64,000 nt of DNA from the NCBI GenBank assembly GCA_002840685.1, contig PHBU01000003.1, forward strand, positions 124,001-188,000, given 5' to 3'. Shown here piece after piece: positions 44,869 through 54,699 of the stretch (position 1 is its first letter; every line of letters begins with the position of its first letter). Position numbers and translations under genes: made by a program. Source of the DNA: Chloroflexi bacterium HGW-Chloroflexi-6. Its GTDB lineage: Bacteria > Chloroflexota > Anaerolineae > Anaerolineales > Villigracilaceae. Under the pieces are notes generated by a model that was given only the letters and a program-made list of their open reading frames with translations, ran no database searches and was not told the origin of the DNA.

Positions 44869-47800
44869 ATGCTTATCAAAACATTCCCGGCCCAATTTGA
44901 AGCGCTCGACGATATCCGAGAATTTGCTGCCCAGGCTGCGCGCCAGGTGGGTTTCGATGAAAAGGATGTTTATAATGTTCAGCTTGCGATTGATGAAGCC
45001 GCCTCGAACATTATCGAGCACGCTTACGAGGGTGTTCCTGATGGCGTGATCGAAGTTTTTATCAAGATCGCGCCGGGCACGTTAACGATGGTTTTGCGCG
45101 ATTGGGGGCAAACTTTTGTTCCTGATTCTGTGGTTGAACCAGATCTGGATGCCTCTCTAGAAGATCGTGCCGTGGGTGGATTGGGGCTTTTCTTCATCCA
45201 TAAACTGATGGATGAAGTTCGTTTTGAGTTTTCGCCTGATGGCGGCAATACCCTGACACTCGTCAAACATTGTTCCACCCCCATCCCTACCCCAAAACGA
45301 GGTATGACAAAATCAGGCTGGCGTGATTTGTATGGTTTGGGTGAGCGTATTTTGGGGGCAACCACCTTTGCCGAGCAGCGCGATAATATTCTCGAGACTG
45401 CGGCCAGGGTATTTCAAAATACCGAGATTGACTTGTGGCTCGATCAGGAAATTTTCCGCCTGCCCGATTGGGTGGAAGATGTTTTTCCGCCCAAGCCGGC
45501 GCTTGATTTGATGCGCATTGCCTTGAAATCGGCGGAACTTGTGCGCGGTAACGAGGCGGATGAGCTTGTCGTTGCAATTCCGCTCCGGCACGAGGACTCA
45601 GCCCTGGGGGTAATCGCGTTGCGGCGCGCCCAGGGACAGCCATTCCGCCAGCGCGAAACGGACCTGCTTGAAGGCCTGACCCGCGCCGCTTCGGTTGCCC
45701 TGATCGCCTGGCATCGCGTCACCGTCGAACGCTGGCGCATCAGCCAGTTAAACCTTGTGCGGACGGTCAGCGCGCAGATCGCCAATCAATCTGACCTGAA
45801 TGAACTGGCGCTCAAAGTGGTTCGCCTGATCCAGAACACTTTTCGCTATTATTATGTTGCCATTTTTACGCTGGAGCGCAATGCCTCGCGCCTCCATTTC
45901 CGCGCCAGTGCGGGGGGAGCTACCCGGCGAAAAGGACGCGCCACAGCGCCGATTTTGGAAGTTGATCTGGGGCAGGGGCTGATCGGTCATGTTGCTCAAA
46001 CCGGCGAAGAGCTGATCGCCAATGACATTCGGCAAGAACCGCGCTACCGTCATTTTGAGAGCCTGCCTGAAACCTGTTCTGAAATTGCCCTGCCGCTTAA
46101 AGTCGAGTCGCGGGTGTTGGGGGTTTTGGATATACAAAGCGACAAATCTGGCGCGTTCCACCCCTACGATTTGCTGGTTTTGCGCGCCCTGGCCGATACG
46201 ATTGCAGTGGCTGTTGAAGGCGCAAACCTGTACGGGGTTTTAAATCGCCGCGCCGAACAGTTGAAAGCAGTTGCTGAAGTCAGCCGGCAGATCACCTCGT
46301 TTTTGAATTTGCGCGAATTGATGCAGGAAGTTGCCCAGATCATCCAGCATCGTTTTGACTATCCTTACGTTCACCTGTTCACTGTTCACCCGAACCGCCG
46401 TCAGATCCACTACGAAGCCGGGTCTGGGGCGCGCTCCGCTGCTCTGGAAGGCTACATGCTTAACCTTGACGATCCCGATGGGCTGGTCCCTTATGTGGCG
46501 CGCACCGGTGAAATGTTATTGGTGAACGATATTTCACAGGAACCTCGCTACCGGCCTTCGCCGCTCCCACCTGCCAATACCCGCTCTGAATTGACCATGC
46601 CGCTGATTTTCAACGGGCAGGTCTACGGCGTGATGGATATTCAAAGCGATCAGTTGAATGCGTTCAATGAAGATGACCGCCTGCTCTTTGAAACCCTGTC
46701 CGATGCGATTGCGGGGGCCATTCGCAACGCGGACTTATACCGTTCTGAACAGTGGCGGCGACAGGTAGCTGACAGCCTGCGCGAGGTGGCGGTGTTGCTC
46801 TCTGCCAACGCCAGCCTTGAGCAAGTTTTGGATGCCACCCTGACCGAATTGGAGCGTAACCTGCCCTCCGACATTGCGGCCATCTGGCTTCTGGACCAGG
46901 ACGATATTTACTGCGCCGCTGTCCACGGCGCAAGCGCGGCAGATTTGAATACTGCCCGTTACACCTCGCCGGATGTGCGCGCTGCATTGGCTCGCGCGTT
47001 GTTGGCCCGCCAACCAATCGTTCGCCGGCCGGGTGAACCAATGGGTCCTTCAGGCTTGGTTGGCGAGTTTTCAGATGATTATTCCTCGATTGCTGCCCCT
47101 CTGCGGATTGGCGACCAGGCCCTTGGCATCCTGACTCTTGCCCACCATACCCCGGGCCGTTACGGGCATGAAGCGCATGCCATGACAACCACTTTTGCCA
47201 GCTATGCCGCTGTGGCCATTGAAAATGCCCGTCTGTATGATTCCGCCCAGGAGCAGGCTTACGCCTCGGCGGCTTTGTTGCAGGTGGCCCAGGCGGTTGT
47301 CTCGCTCTCTGAGTTGGATGAGATTCTCGCCACCATCGTCCGCATCCTGCCGATCCTGGTTGGGGTTGAACGCGCTGCTATTTATACCTGGGACGAAGAG
47401 TCGCTTACTTTCCTGCCAGCCCAGGCTTACAACCTGCCTGCCGAATCGGAGAGCTTGCTCTGGCGCAGCCTGTCGGCTGATGAATTCCCCATGCTTTCTG
47501 CGGCCATCGAACACGGCCAGCCCGCCCTTTGCAGTGATGCCCATCTGGGTGTTGAGAGCTGGCTGTCGCTTGTTCCCAGCTTTGGGGATGAAGCCGAAGA
47601 TCTGCATTACAGTGAAGACCGCCTGCTGATGTCGTTTCCGTTGCTGGTAAAGGGCGAGAAATATGGCGTTTTGCTGGCTGAAGAAGCCCTGGGCGGACGG
47701 CGATTCCGCAATCGTCGCATCGAGATCCTGACGGGTGTTGCCCAGCAAATCGCCCTGGCTATCCAGAATGATCTCTTCCAGCGCGAAACATTCGCCCGCG

Positions 47801-48540
47801 AACGCCTCGAAACTGAAGTCCAGTTTGCGCGTCAGATTCAAGAAACTTTCATTCCGGAAACCTTGCCTGAACACCCCAACTGGGAACTTTCGGCGCGCTG
47901 GCGCACAGCCAGGCAAGTCGGCGGCGATTTCTACGATGTCTTCGACCTGCCCAACGGACGATTTGGCCTGTTCATTGCGGATATTGCCGACAAGGGCATC
48001 CCCGCCGCCCTCTTCATGGCGCTCACCCGCACCCTGATCCGGGCTGCCGTTTTACAGACCGATTCGCCCGCTGAAGCCTTGCGCCGGGTCAACGAATTGC
48101 TCTATCCCGACTGCCAGCAGGGAATGTTCGTTACCGCGGTCTATGGCGTGATTGATGAAATCAGCGGTACCTTTACCTACGCCAACGCCGGCCATAACCC
48201 GCCGATTTGGGTCAGGAACGGCAAACGCACGCCCAGTCTGGAGATTTTATCCCGTACGGGGATTGCGCTGGGCGTTGTCGAAGGCATTGAAATGGGCGAG
48301 CGCGTCATCCAGCTTGCGCGCGGAGATTCGTTGGTGCTCTATACGGATGGTGTGACCGAAGCCTTTGCTCCCAACTGGGAGATCTTTGGCGATGATCGCC
48401 TGTTTGCTGTCTTGCGTAAAGCCCGCAAGTCTTCCGCATTCGAATTGCTTGACGCCATTGAGAACGAAGTCAACCACTTTATGGATTCCATGCCCGCTTC
48501 TGATGACATTACTATGATCGCCATCCGCCGGCATCGTTGA
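44869..48540 (+). CDS. RsbW-like kinase - multi-GAF - SpoIIE phosphatase fusion protein
   Basis: The 1223-residue protein starts with a HATPase of the RsbW/SpoIIAB type (about 1-135; LAIDEAASNIIEHAY, LRDWGQTF, GGLGLFFIHKLMDEV). About five GAF-like domains follow (about 165-960). The C-terminal PP2C/SpoIIE domain (about 985-1223) has GGDFYDVFDLP, FIADIADKGIPAALFM, YANAGHNPP, YTDGVTEAF and DDITMIAIR, keeping the metal-binding Asp residues. It thus joins opposing kinase and phosphatase activities. ATG 44869 follows the first HATPase residues well; TTG 44863 is possible. No sigma factor gene is adjacent. Confidence 0.92.
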   Translation: MLIKTFPAQFEALDDIREFAAQAARQVGFDEKDVYNVQLAIDEAASNIIEHAYEGVPDGVIEVFIKIAPGTLTMVLRDWGQTFVPDSVVEPDLDASLEDRAVGGLGLFFIHKLMDEVRFEFSPDGGNTLTLVKHCSTPIPTPKRGMTKSGWRDLYGLGERILGATTFAEQRDNILETAARVFQNTEIDLWLDQEIFRLPDWVEDVFPPKPALDLMRIALKSAELVRGNEADELVVAIPLRHEDSALGVIALRRAQGQPFRQRETDLLEGLTRAASVALIAWHRVTVERWRISQLNLVRTVSAQIANQSDLNELALKVVRLIQNTFRYYYVAIFTLERNASRLHFRASAGGATRRKGRATAPILEVDLGQGLIGHVAQTGEELIANDIRQEPRYRHFESLPETCSEIALPLKVESRVLGVLDIQSDKSGAFHPYDLLVLRALADTIAVAVEGANLYGVLNRRAEQLKAVAEVSRQITSFLNLRELMQEVAQIIQHRFDYPYVHLFTVHPNRRQIHYEAGSGARSAALEGYMLNLDDPDGLVPYVARTGEMLLVNDISQEPRYRPSPLPPANTRSELTMPLIFNGQVYGVMDIQSDQLNAFNEDDRLLFETLSDAIAGAIRNADLYRSEQWRRQVADSLREVAVLLSANASLEQVLDATLTELERNLPSDIAAIWLLDQDDIYCAAVHGASAADLNTARYTSPDVRAALARALLARQPIVRRPGEPMGPSGLVGEFSDDYSSIAAPLRIGDQALGILTLAHHTPGRYGHEAHAMTTTFASYAAVAIENARLYDSAQEQAYASAALLQVAQAVVSLSELDEILATIVRILPILVGVERAAIYTWDEESLTFLPAQAYNLPAESESLLWRSLSADEFPMLSAAIEHGQPALCSDAHLGVESWLSLVPSFGDEAEDLHYSEDRLLMSFPLLVKGEKYGVLLAEEALGGRRFRNRRIEILTGVAQQIALAIQNDLFQRETFARERLETEVQFARQIQETFIPETLPEHPNWELSARWRTARQVGGDFYDVFDLPNGRFGLFIADIADKGIPAALFMALTRTLIRAAVLQTDSPAEALRRVNELLYPDCQQGMFVTAVYGVIDEISGTFTYANAGHNPPIWVRNGKRTPSLEILSRTGIALGVVEGIEMGERVIQLARGDSLVLYTDGVTEAFAPNWEIFGDDRLFAVLRKARKSSAFELLDAIENEVNHFMDSMPASDDITMIAIRRHR

Positions 48541-48627
48541 TTTCTGGTTCTTTCATTGTAGTTGTCAGGCAATGGCCTTGTTTCGGTTGAAATGCGATAA
48601 AATAAACCAACCGAACGGAGTAAAACC

Positions 48628-49920
48628 ATGCGCGCCGTAGATATCATCATCAAGAAACGCGACAAGCAGGAACTAACCGACGCCGAAATTGATTTTTTCG
48701 TGCAGGGCTTTACCAGTGGGGCTATTTCTGATTACCAGGTTTCGGCGTGGGCGATGGCGGTTTTTCTAAATGGAATGACTGCTCACGAAACCACCGCTTT
48801 AACTCTCTCCATGGCCCATTCGGGCGCGATGCTTGACCTTTCAGATACCGTAGATATTGCGGTCGATAAACATTCCTCGGGCGGGGTTGGCGACAAGACC
48901 ACTCTCTCGGTTTTGCCGATCGTGGCCGCCTGCGGCCTGCCCTGCGGGAAAATGTCTGGGCGTGGATTAGGCTTCAGCGGCGGGACACTGGATAAACTGG
49001 AATCGATCCCCGGCTATCGGGTGGACCTGTCTACGGACGAGTTTAAATCCCAGCTTCGTGAGATCGGGATTGTCCTGACCGGCCAATCCCTGGATTTGGC
49101 TCCCGCTGATGGAAAGTTGTACGCACTGCGCGATGTGACCGGGACGGTCGATGCAACCCCCTTGATCGCCTCCTCGATTATGAGTAAAAAACTGGCCGCC
49201 GGGGCACAGGCCATCGTTCTGGATGTCAAAGCCGGGAATGGCGCTTTTATGCCAACTGTTGAAGCGGCCCGTCAACTGGCCAACGCCATGACCGATATCG
49301 GCCGTCTGGCCGGACGGCAGGTGACTGCTCTGATCGCCGACATGAACCAGCCGCTCGGCGATGCAGTCGGGAATGCCCTTGAAGTAGTCGAAGCCGTGAA
49401 GGCTTTGCACGGCAGCGGCCCCGAAGATTTCATGGAACATTGTTTGCACCTTTCGGCCCACATGCTTTTGCTTGGTAAACGCGCCCCAAGCCTCGAGCAG
49501 GGACGTGTGATGGCTCAAAAAGCGATTGACGACGGCTCTGCTTTTGAGAAATTCTGCCAGTTGGTTGCCGCCCAGGGTGGCGATGTCAGCTTTGTCGAGA
49601 ATCTTGAAAAACTTCCGGCGGCAGAGATCGTGGAAGTGCTTGTCTCGCCTCGCGCTGGGTACCTTTCCACTGTCCACGCCCGCACGATTGGCGAAGCAGC
49701 GGTTACCCTTGGGGCCGGGCGCGCCAAAAAAGGCGACCAGGTCGATCATGCGGTTGGTTTTATCATCCACAAAAAAGTAGGGCAGGCGGTTTCTGCCGGT
49801 GAGCCTCTCTTCACCATCCATGCCAGAAACCATGCCCAGGTTGAACAGGTTCGAGAGATTGTTTTGAATGCATTTGCGTTCAGCGATACGCCGGTTGCGC
49901 CCTTACCTTTGTTTTATTAA
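48628..49920 (+). CDS. pdp: Pyrimidine-nucleoside (thymidine) phosphorylase
   Basis: The 430-residue protein has VDKHSSGGVGDKTTL (about 80-94) and KMSGRGLGFSGGTLDKLE, the signature of thymidine/pyrimidine-nucleoside phosphorylases, and the C-terminal PYNP domain. It splits nucleosides with phosphate into base and (deoxy)ribose 1-phosphate. CGGAG about 8 bases before ATG 48628 supports the start. Whether it prefers thymidine (deoA) or is a broad pyrimidine enzyme (pdp) cannot be decided by eye. No nucleoside transporter is adjacent. Confidence 0.93.
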   Translation: MRAVDIIIKKRDKQELTDAEIDFFVQGFTSGAISDYQVSAWAMAVFLNGMTAHETTALTLSMAHSGAMLDLSDTVDIAVDKHSSGGVGDKTTLSVLPIVAACGLPCGKMSGRGLGFSGGTLDKLESIPGYRVDLSTDEFKSQLREIGIVLTGQSLDLAPADGKLYALRDVTGTVDATPLIASSIMSKKLAAGAQAIVLDVKAGNGAFMPTVEAARQLANAMTDIGRLAGRQVTALIADMNQPLGDAVGNALEVVEAVKALHGSGPEDFMEHCLHLSAHMLLLGKRAPSLEQGRVMAQKAIDDGSAFEKFCQLVAAQGGDVSFVENLEKLPAAEIVEVLVSPRAGYLSTVHARTIGEAAVTLGAGRAKKGDQVDHAVGFIIHKKVGQAVSAGEPLFTIHARNHAQVEQVREIVLNAFAFSDTPVAPLPLFY

Positions 49921-49986
49921 GTAACTCTTTGAAAGTTGCTTGATTAATCAGCCGGTTTGGTGCATACTAATATTTGGAGTGTGCCG

Positions 49987-52900
49987 ATGAGTAAAGTTGC
50001 CCTGCGTGTATATAATCGTGAGATTGAAGCCCTGGTTGACCAGGGCCACCTTGATGAAGCAATTGCCCATTGCCAGCATATCCTCAAGACGTATCCGAAA
50101 CATCTTGAGACATATCGCACCCTGGGGAATGCCTATCTCGAATCGCGCCGTTACAATGATGCCGTTGATATTTTTCAGCGTGTTCTGACCTCTGTGCCAG
50201 ATGATTTTGTCTCGCATCTTGGCATGAGCATTGTTTATGATGAACAGAAAAACCTCGACCAGGCGATCTGGCACATGGAACGCGCCTATGAATCCAACCC
50301 CTCCAATGGTGGGGTTCAGGCCGAGCTGCGCCGTTTATACGGCCGGCGCGACGGGTTGGAGCCGCCTAAAATTCAATTGACTCGCGGCGCGTTGGCGAAA
50401 ATGTATATTCGCGGTGCTCAATATGGACAGGCGATTCAGGAGATCAAGACGGTTTTGCAGGAAGATCCGAATCGCCTTGATTTGAAAGTACTTGTAGCGC
50501 AGGCTTATTTCCGTTCTGGTAAAAAAGTGGAAGCGATTGAAGCCTGCACCGAAATTCTGAAGGCTTCTCCGTATTGCTTCGATGCCAACCGCATCCTGGT
50601 TGAAGTGTTGCCCGGGACCAGCCTCGCCGCCAATGTTGAGACCTATAAGAAACGTTTGCAGCAGCTCGACCCGTATATCGCCATGGTTACCGGCTCGACC
50701 TTCGATGTGGCCTCTGTTCAAGATGCCGCAGTCACCATCGAGCACCTGGAATGGGATGCGAGTGCCGCTCCGGTTGCTGCCTCGCAGTGGCAGCCAGAAG
50801 AGTCTGAACCTGCTGCACCCCAAGAAGCTGTGGAACAGGATATTCCCGATTGGATGAAAACATCCGGCTGGGGACCGTCTTCGGGCGAATTCCAGGAAGG
50901 TCCGGTTGATTTTGAAGAGACTTCTCCCGCTGAACCTGCCTCTGAACTGGCGGCTGGTGAAATCCCCGAGTGGCTAAAGGCCATGGCGCCTCCTGGCGCA
51001 AAAGAACCGGCGGCCGGAGATCAGGCAGGTTCTGAAGAAGATGTTGATATGGACTGGCTTTCTGGCATCAGCGCATCTGCTGGAGCCGCCGGATTGGCCG
51101 GATTGGGTGCCGCGACTGAACAACCTGCCGCTCAAGAACCCGCCCCAGTTGCGGATGATTCTTCCGACTGGCTGGCCGGATTAAGTGCCGGGACCGAGCA
51201 ACCCGCCGCCCAGGAAGCCGCCCCGATTGCGGGCGACGTTCCCGATTGGTTGTCCGGGCTGGGTGCAGAAGCATCCCAGGAAGCATCTGCACCTGTTGCG
51301 GATGATTCTGTTGATTGGCTGGCCGGATTGAGCGCAGATGCTGAACAACCTGTCGCTCAAGAGTCCGCTCCAGCTGATGATGATTCTTCCGATTGGCTGG
51401 CCGGATTAAGTGCCGGAAACGAGCAGCCCACCGCCCAGGAAGCCGCTCCGATTGCGGGCGATGTTCCAGACTGGTTGTCCGGGCTGGGCGCAGAAGCATC
51501 CCAGGAAGCATCTGCCCCCGTTGCGGATGATTCTTCCGATTGGCTGGCCGGGCTTGGCGCGGAAGCTGAACAACCTGCCGTTCAGGAAGTTGCTCCGGTT
51601 GCTGATGATTCTTCCGATTGGTTGGCTGGACTGAGCGCTGAAACTGAACAACCTGCCGCCCAGGAAGCCGCTCCGGTTTCGGATGATGTTCCTGATTGGC
51701 TGACCGGACTTGGCTCGGAAGCTGAACAACCTGCTGCCCAGGAAGCTGCTCCGATTGCTGATGATTCTTCTGATTGGCTGGCCGGACTGAGCGCTGAAAC
51801 TGAACAACCTGCCGCCCAGGAAGCCGCCCCGATTGCGGGCGATGTTCCCGATTGGCTGGCAGGGTTGGGTACTGAAACTGAACAACCCGCTGAGCAGGAA
51901 GCTGCTCCGGTTGCTGATGATTCTTCCGATTGGTTGGCTGGACTGAGCGCTGAAACTGAACAACCTGTTGCCCAAGAAGCTGCTCCCGCTGCGGATGACG
52001 TTCCCGATTGGTTGGCCGAACTTGGCGCGGAAGCTGAACAACCTGCCGCTCAGGAAGCTGCTCCGGTTGCTGATGACTCTTCCGATTGGCTGGCAGGACT
52101 GAGCGCTGAAACTGAACAACCCGCTGAGCAGGAAGCCGCCCCGATTGCGGGCGATGTTCCCGATTGGTTGGCTGGACTTGGCGCGGAAGCTGAACAGCCT
52201 GTCGCCCAGGAAGCTGCTCCGGTTGCTGATGATTCTTCCGATTGGCTGGCCGGGTTGGGTGCGGAGGCCGAACAGCATGCTGCCCAAGAAGCTGCTCCCG
52301 CTATGGATGATGTTCCCGATTGGCTGGCCGGATTGGGCGCTGCAGCCGGAGTCGCCGCCTTGGGTGCCGAGAGCGAACAGCCTGCTGCGCAAGAATCCGT
52401 TCCTGCCGCTGAAAGCCCTGATTGGCTGGCCGAAGTAGCTGAAGAAGAACAGAAACCACTTTCCTTTGATGAGCCAGAACCAAGCTCCGAAGAGCGGGTT
52501 GAACCCGTTTCAGAATGGCTCGACGAACTCTCTGATCGTGAGCGCCCCGAAGGTGAAGCCTTGTCTGCCCTGATCTCAGGCCCAGGCACTAGCGAAAGCG
52601 ACCAGGATGAAGCCTTCAAGTGGCTCGAAAGTCTGGCGGCTGGGCAGGGTGCAAAACCTGAAGAGTTGCTCACCACGCCCGAAGAACGCCTTGAAAATGC
52701 CCCGGGTTGGGTCGGAGGCGTTGACACCACACCCTCAACGCCCGTGCCCACCCAGCCAACCGAGTTTGTGCCAGAGCCTCCGGTCGAAATTGAAGACGAA
52801 TCACCACTTTCGGAACTTTCTGCTTTGGTAACGGCGCCTGGCACCAGTGAACTCGACCAGGACGATGCCTTTAAATGGCTTGAAAGCCTGGCTGCTGGCC

Positions 52901-54633
52901 AGGGCGCAAAACCCGAAGAACTGCTTACCACACCCGAAGAACGTCTCGATCAGGCGCCCAACTGGGTTGGAGAAGTCGAGAAACCACCTACGCAGCTCTC
53001 TGCTGCGGTCACAGCCCCTGGAACGAGCGAGAGCGATCAGGATGAATCCTTCAAATGGCTCGAAGGTCTGGCTGCGGGCCAGGGTGCCAAACCCGAAGAA
53101 TTGCTCACCAAGCCTGAAGAGCGCCGCGAGCAATCTCCCGATTGGTTGACCGAATCTCCTCCCGAGGCTGAAATGCCTGACTTCTTGTTCGAAGAACAAC
53201 AAGTTGGCGAACAGCCCGTTGAAGAACCGTTGGCCAGCTTGACCGCTGAGATTGAGCAAAACATACCGTCCGATGAAATTTTCGCGGAGGTTGAGTCTGC
53301 CTCCGCCGCATCACAACTTGAATTCCAGACGGCTGATGAAGATCAGCCTGTCTCCGAACTCTCGGCCTTGGTGGCAGACGCTCCCGGAACCAGCGAAAGC
53401 GACCAGGATGAAGCCTTCAAATGGCTCGAAAGCCTGGCTGCGGGTCAGGGCGCAAAACCCGAGGAACTGCTCACCAAACCCGAAGAACGTCTTGACCAGG
53501 CTCCCGATTGGTTGACCGAATCATCTGCCGAGTCTGAAGTTTTCGCGGAGGCTGAACCTGTCTCACCCGTCGAAGCTGTTGCTCCTGAACCCCATGCGGC
53601 TGACGAAGACCAGCCCGCCTCCGAACTCTCGGCATTGGTGGCGGCTGCCCCCGGAACCAGTGAAAGCGACCAGGATGAAGCCTTCAAATGGCTCGAAAGC
53701 CTGGCGGCTGGTCAGGGCGCAAAACCCGAAGAACTGCTCACCAAACCCGAAGAGCGCCTCGAACACTCTCCCGACTGGGTCTCTGCTGTTGCCTCCCAAC
53801 CTGCGCAACCGGAAGAAATTGAACCGATTGTGGAGCAAACTGAAGAAGAAGCGGCGCCTGTCGCCGAAACACCCGAATCCAGCTTGAGTGAACCGGTCCT
53901 GGATTGGTTCTCGGCCGAAGCGCCCGAACAAACCCAACCTGAGATCGAATCTTTTGGGATGCCCGCCTCCGAACCGGAGTCAGTCACCAGCGATGACCTG
54001 GACAAGATGGGCGTCACTGAGTGGTTGAAATCGCTCGATGAAGACGAGAGCCTGCCTCAGCCGTCAACTGTCGCCGCTGAGATGGCACAACCTGCCCTGG
54101 ATGAAGATCTGCCCGATTGGCTCAAAGATGAAAAGGCGGATGAACTGCCGCCGAAACCTGTCGTGGTTTCAAGCTGGCACCCCGCAGAAGAGGATCTGCC
54201 CATCCGCGAGCCGCTGGCTGACTCACCTGAGCCTGCTGCTCCGGTTGCTGAAACCAAGATCCAGCCCCCGGCTGAGCCCGCTCCGCAGCCCCTTCCCGTT
54301 ATGGCGGCCCCCGTGACACCGCCTCCGTCACCCGCCCTGCGCCAGGCTGTCCGTCAAACCGGCATGCTCGGTGGCGACAAGGATGCCATGCTCTTGCAAA
54401 GGTCGCGCTTGCTGCTCGAAAAGGCCAGCCTTGAATCTGCCATGACTGAATACAGCCGCCTGATCAAAAAAGGCAAGTACATGGAGGAGATCATCTTCGA
54501 CTTGCAAGAAGCCACCTACCGCCACCCGGTGGATGTGATCGTCTGGCAAACCCTGGGCGACGCCTACATGCGCAACAACCGCCTGCAAGAAGCCCTGGAC
54601 GCCTACACCAAGGCCGAAGAGTTATTGCGCTAA
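49987..54633 (+). CDS. TPR protein with two families of Trp-containing tandem repeats
   Basis: The 1548-residue protein has N-terminal TPR units (about 10-230), an acidic linker with IPDWMKTSGW and IPEWLKAM, then 17 units of about 26 residues (about 378-818) of the type EQPAAQEAAPVADDSSDWLA that mostly alternate SSDWLAGL and VPDWLAGL. Five units of about 45 residues follow (about 859-1268; DEAFKWLESLAAGQGAKPEE). A C-terminal TPR region (about 1450-1548) closes it. There is no signal peptide or membrane helix. GGAG at 49976-49979 supports ATG 49987. The role is unknown; a cytoplasmic scaffold with many identical docking motifs is an inference. Confidence 0.88.
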   Translation: MSKVALRVYNREIEALVDQGHLDEAIAHCQHILKTYPKHLETYRTLGNAYLESRRYNDAVDIFQRVLTSVPDDFVSHLGMSIVYDEQKNLDQAIWHMERAYESNPSNGGVQAELRRLYGRRDGLEPPKIQLTRGALAKMYIRGAQYGQAIQEIKTVLQEDPNRLDLKVLVAQAYFRSGKKVEAIEACTEILKASPYCFDANRILVEVLPGTSLAANVETYKKRLQQLDPYIAMVTGSTFDVASVQDAAVTIEHLEWDASAAPVAASQWQPEESEPAAPQEAVEQDIPDWMKTSGWGPSSGEFQEGPVDFEETSPAEPASELAAGEIPEWLKAMAPPGAKEPAAGDQAGSEEDVDMDWLSGISASAGAAGLAGLGAATEQPAAQEPAPVADDSSDWLAGLSAGTEQPAAQEAAPIAGDVPDWLSGLGAEASQEASAPVADDSVDWLAGLSADAEQPVAQESAPADDDSSDWLAGLSAGNEQPTAQEAAPIAGDVPDWLSGLGAEASQEASAPVADDSSDWLAGLGAEAEQPAVQEVAPVADDSSDWLAGLSAETEQPAAQEAAPVSDDVPDWLTGLGSEAEQPAAQEAAPIADDSSDWLAGLSAETEQPAAQEAAPIAGDVPDWLAGLGTETEQPAEQEAAPVADDSSDWLAGLSAETEQPVAQEAAPAADDVPDWLAELGAEAEQPAAQEAAPVADDSSDWLAGLSAETEQPAEQEAAPIAGDVPDWLAGLGAEAEQPVAQEAAPVADDSSDWLAGLGAEAEQHAAQEAAPAMDDVPDWLAGLGAAAGVAALGAESEQPAAQESVPAAESPDWLAEVAEEEQKPLSFDEPEPSSEERVEPVSEWLDELSDRERPEGEALSALISGPGTSESDQDEAFKWLESLAAGQGAKPEELLTTPEERLENAPGWVGGVDTTPSTPVPTQPTEFVPEPPVEIEDESPLSELSALVTAPGTSELDQDDAFKWLESLAAGQGAKPEELLTTPEERLDQAPNWVGEVEKPPTQLSAAVTAPGTSESDQDESFKWLEGLAAGQGAKPEELLTKPEERREQSPDWLTESPPEAEMPDFLFEEQQVGEQPVEEPLASLTAEIEQNIPSDEIFAEVESASAASQLEFQTADEDQPVSELSALVADAPGTSESDQDEAFKWLESLAAGQGAKPEELLTKPEERLDQAPDWLTESSAESEVFAEAEPVSPVEAVAPEPHAADEDQPASELSALVAAAPGTSESDQDEAFKWLESLAAGQGAKPEELLTKPEERLEHSPDWVSAVASQPAQPEEIEPIVEQTEEEAAPVAETPESSLSEPVLDWFSAEAPEQTQPEIESFGMPASEPESVTSDDLDKMGVTEWLKSLDEDESLPQPSTVAAEMAQPALDEDLPDWLKDEKADELPPKPVVVSSWHPAEEDLPIREPLADSPEPAAPVAETKIQPPAEPAPQPLPVMAAPVTPPPSPALRQAVRQTGMLGGDKDAMLLQRSRLLLEKASLESAMTEYSRLIKKGKYMEEIIFDLQEATYRHPVDVIVWQTLGDAYMRNNRLQEALDAYTKAEELLR
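51118..52440 (+). repeat. Coding tandem repeat, about 78-base unit, 17 copies
   Basis: Units start at codons for EQPAAQEAAP and end at DWLAGL(S/G)AE(T/A). Two unit types (SSDWL and VPDWL) mostly alternate, so the higher-order period is about 156 bases. Two units are shortened (starting SQEASAPV), and one has a 9-residue extension near the end. Confidence 0.9.
52561..53790 (+). repeat. Coding repeat, about 45-residue unit, five dispersed copies
   Basis: Each copy contains the nearly invariant segment APGTSESDQDEAFKWLES, then LAAGQGAKPEELLT and a PEER. ending. Variable acidic linkers separate the copies, which are far more alike than the linkers. Confidence 0.88.
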
Positions 54634-54648
54634 GCTGGTTTACAATCG

Positions 54649-54684
54649 AAAAAGGACTTCCCGGTTGAGGAAGTCCTTTTTTTT
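54649..54684. terminator. Bidirectional terminator
   Basis: AAAAAGGACTTCC pairs with GGAAGTCCTTTTTTTT around CGGTTGA. It separates the repeat protein gene from the convergent small gene. Confidence 0.9.
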
Positions 54685-54699
54685 ATTTATCAGATCTTG

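Noticed and set aside
51118..52440. Regular repeats that could suggest a CRISPR array or satellite DNA
   Set aside because: The unit is about 78 bases, lies fully in the coding frame of a TPR protein and has no unique spacers; it is a coding tandem repeat.
51406..52931. Long minus-strand open frames opposite the repeat protein
   Set aside because: They come from the composition of the repeated plus-strand codons, give Ser/Ala/Arg-rich repetitive peptides and have no ribosome sites.
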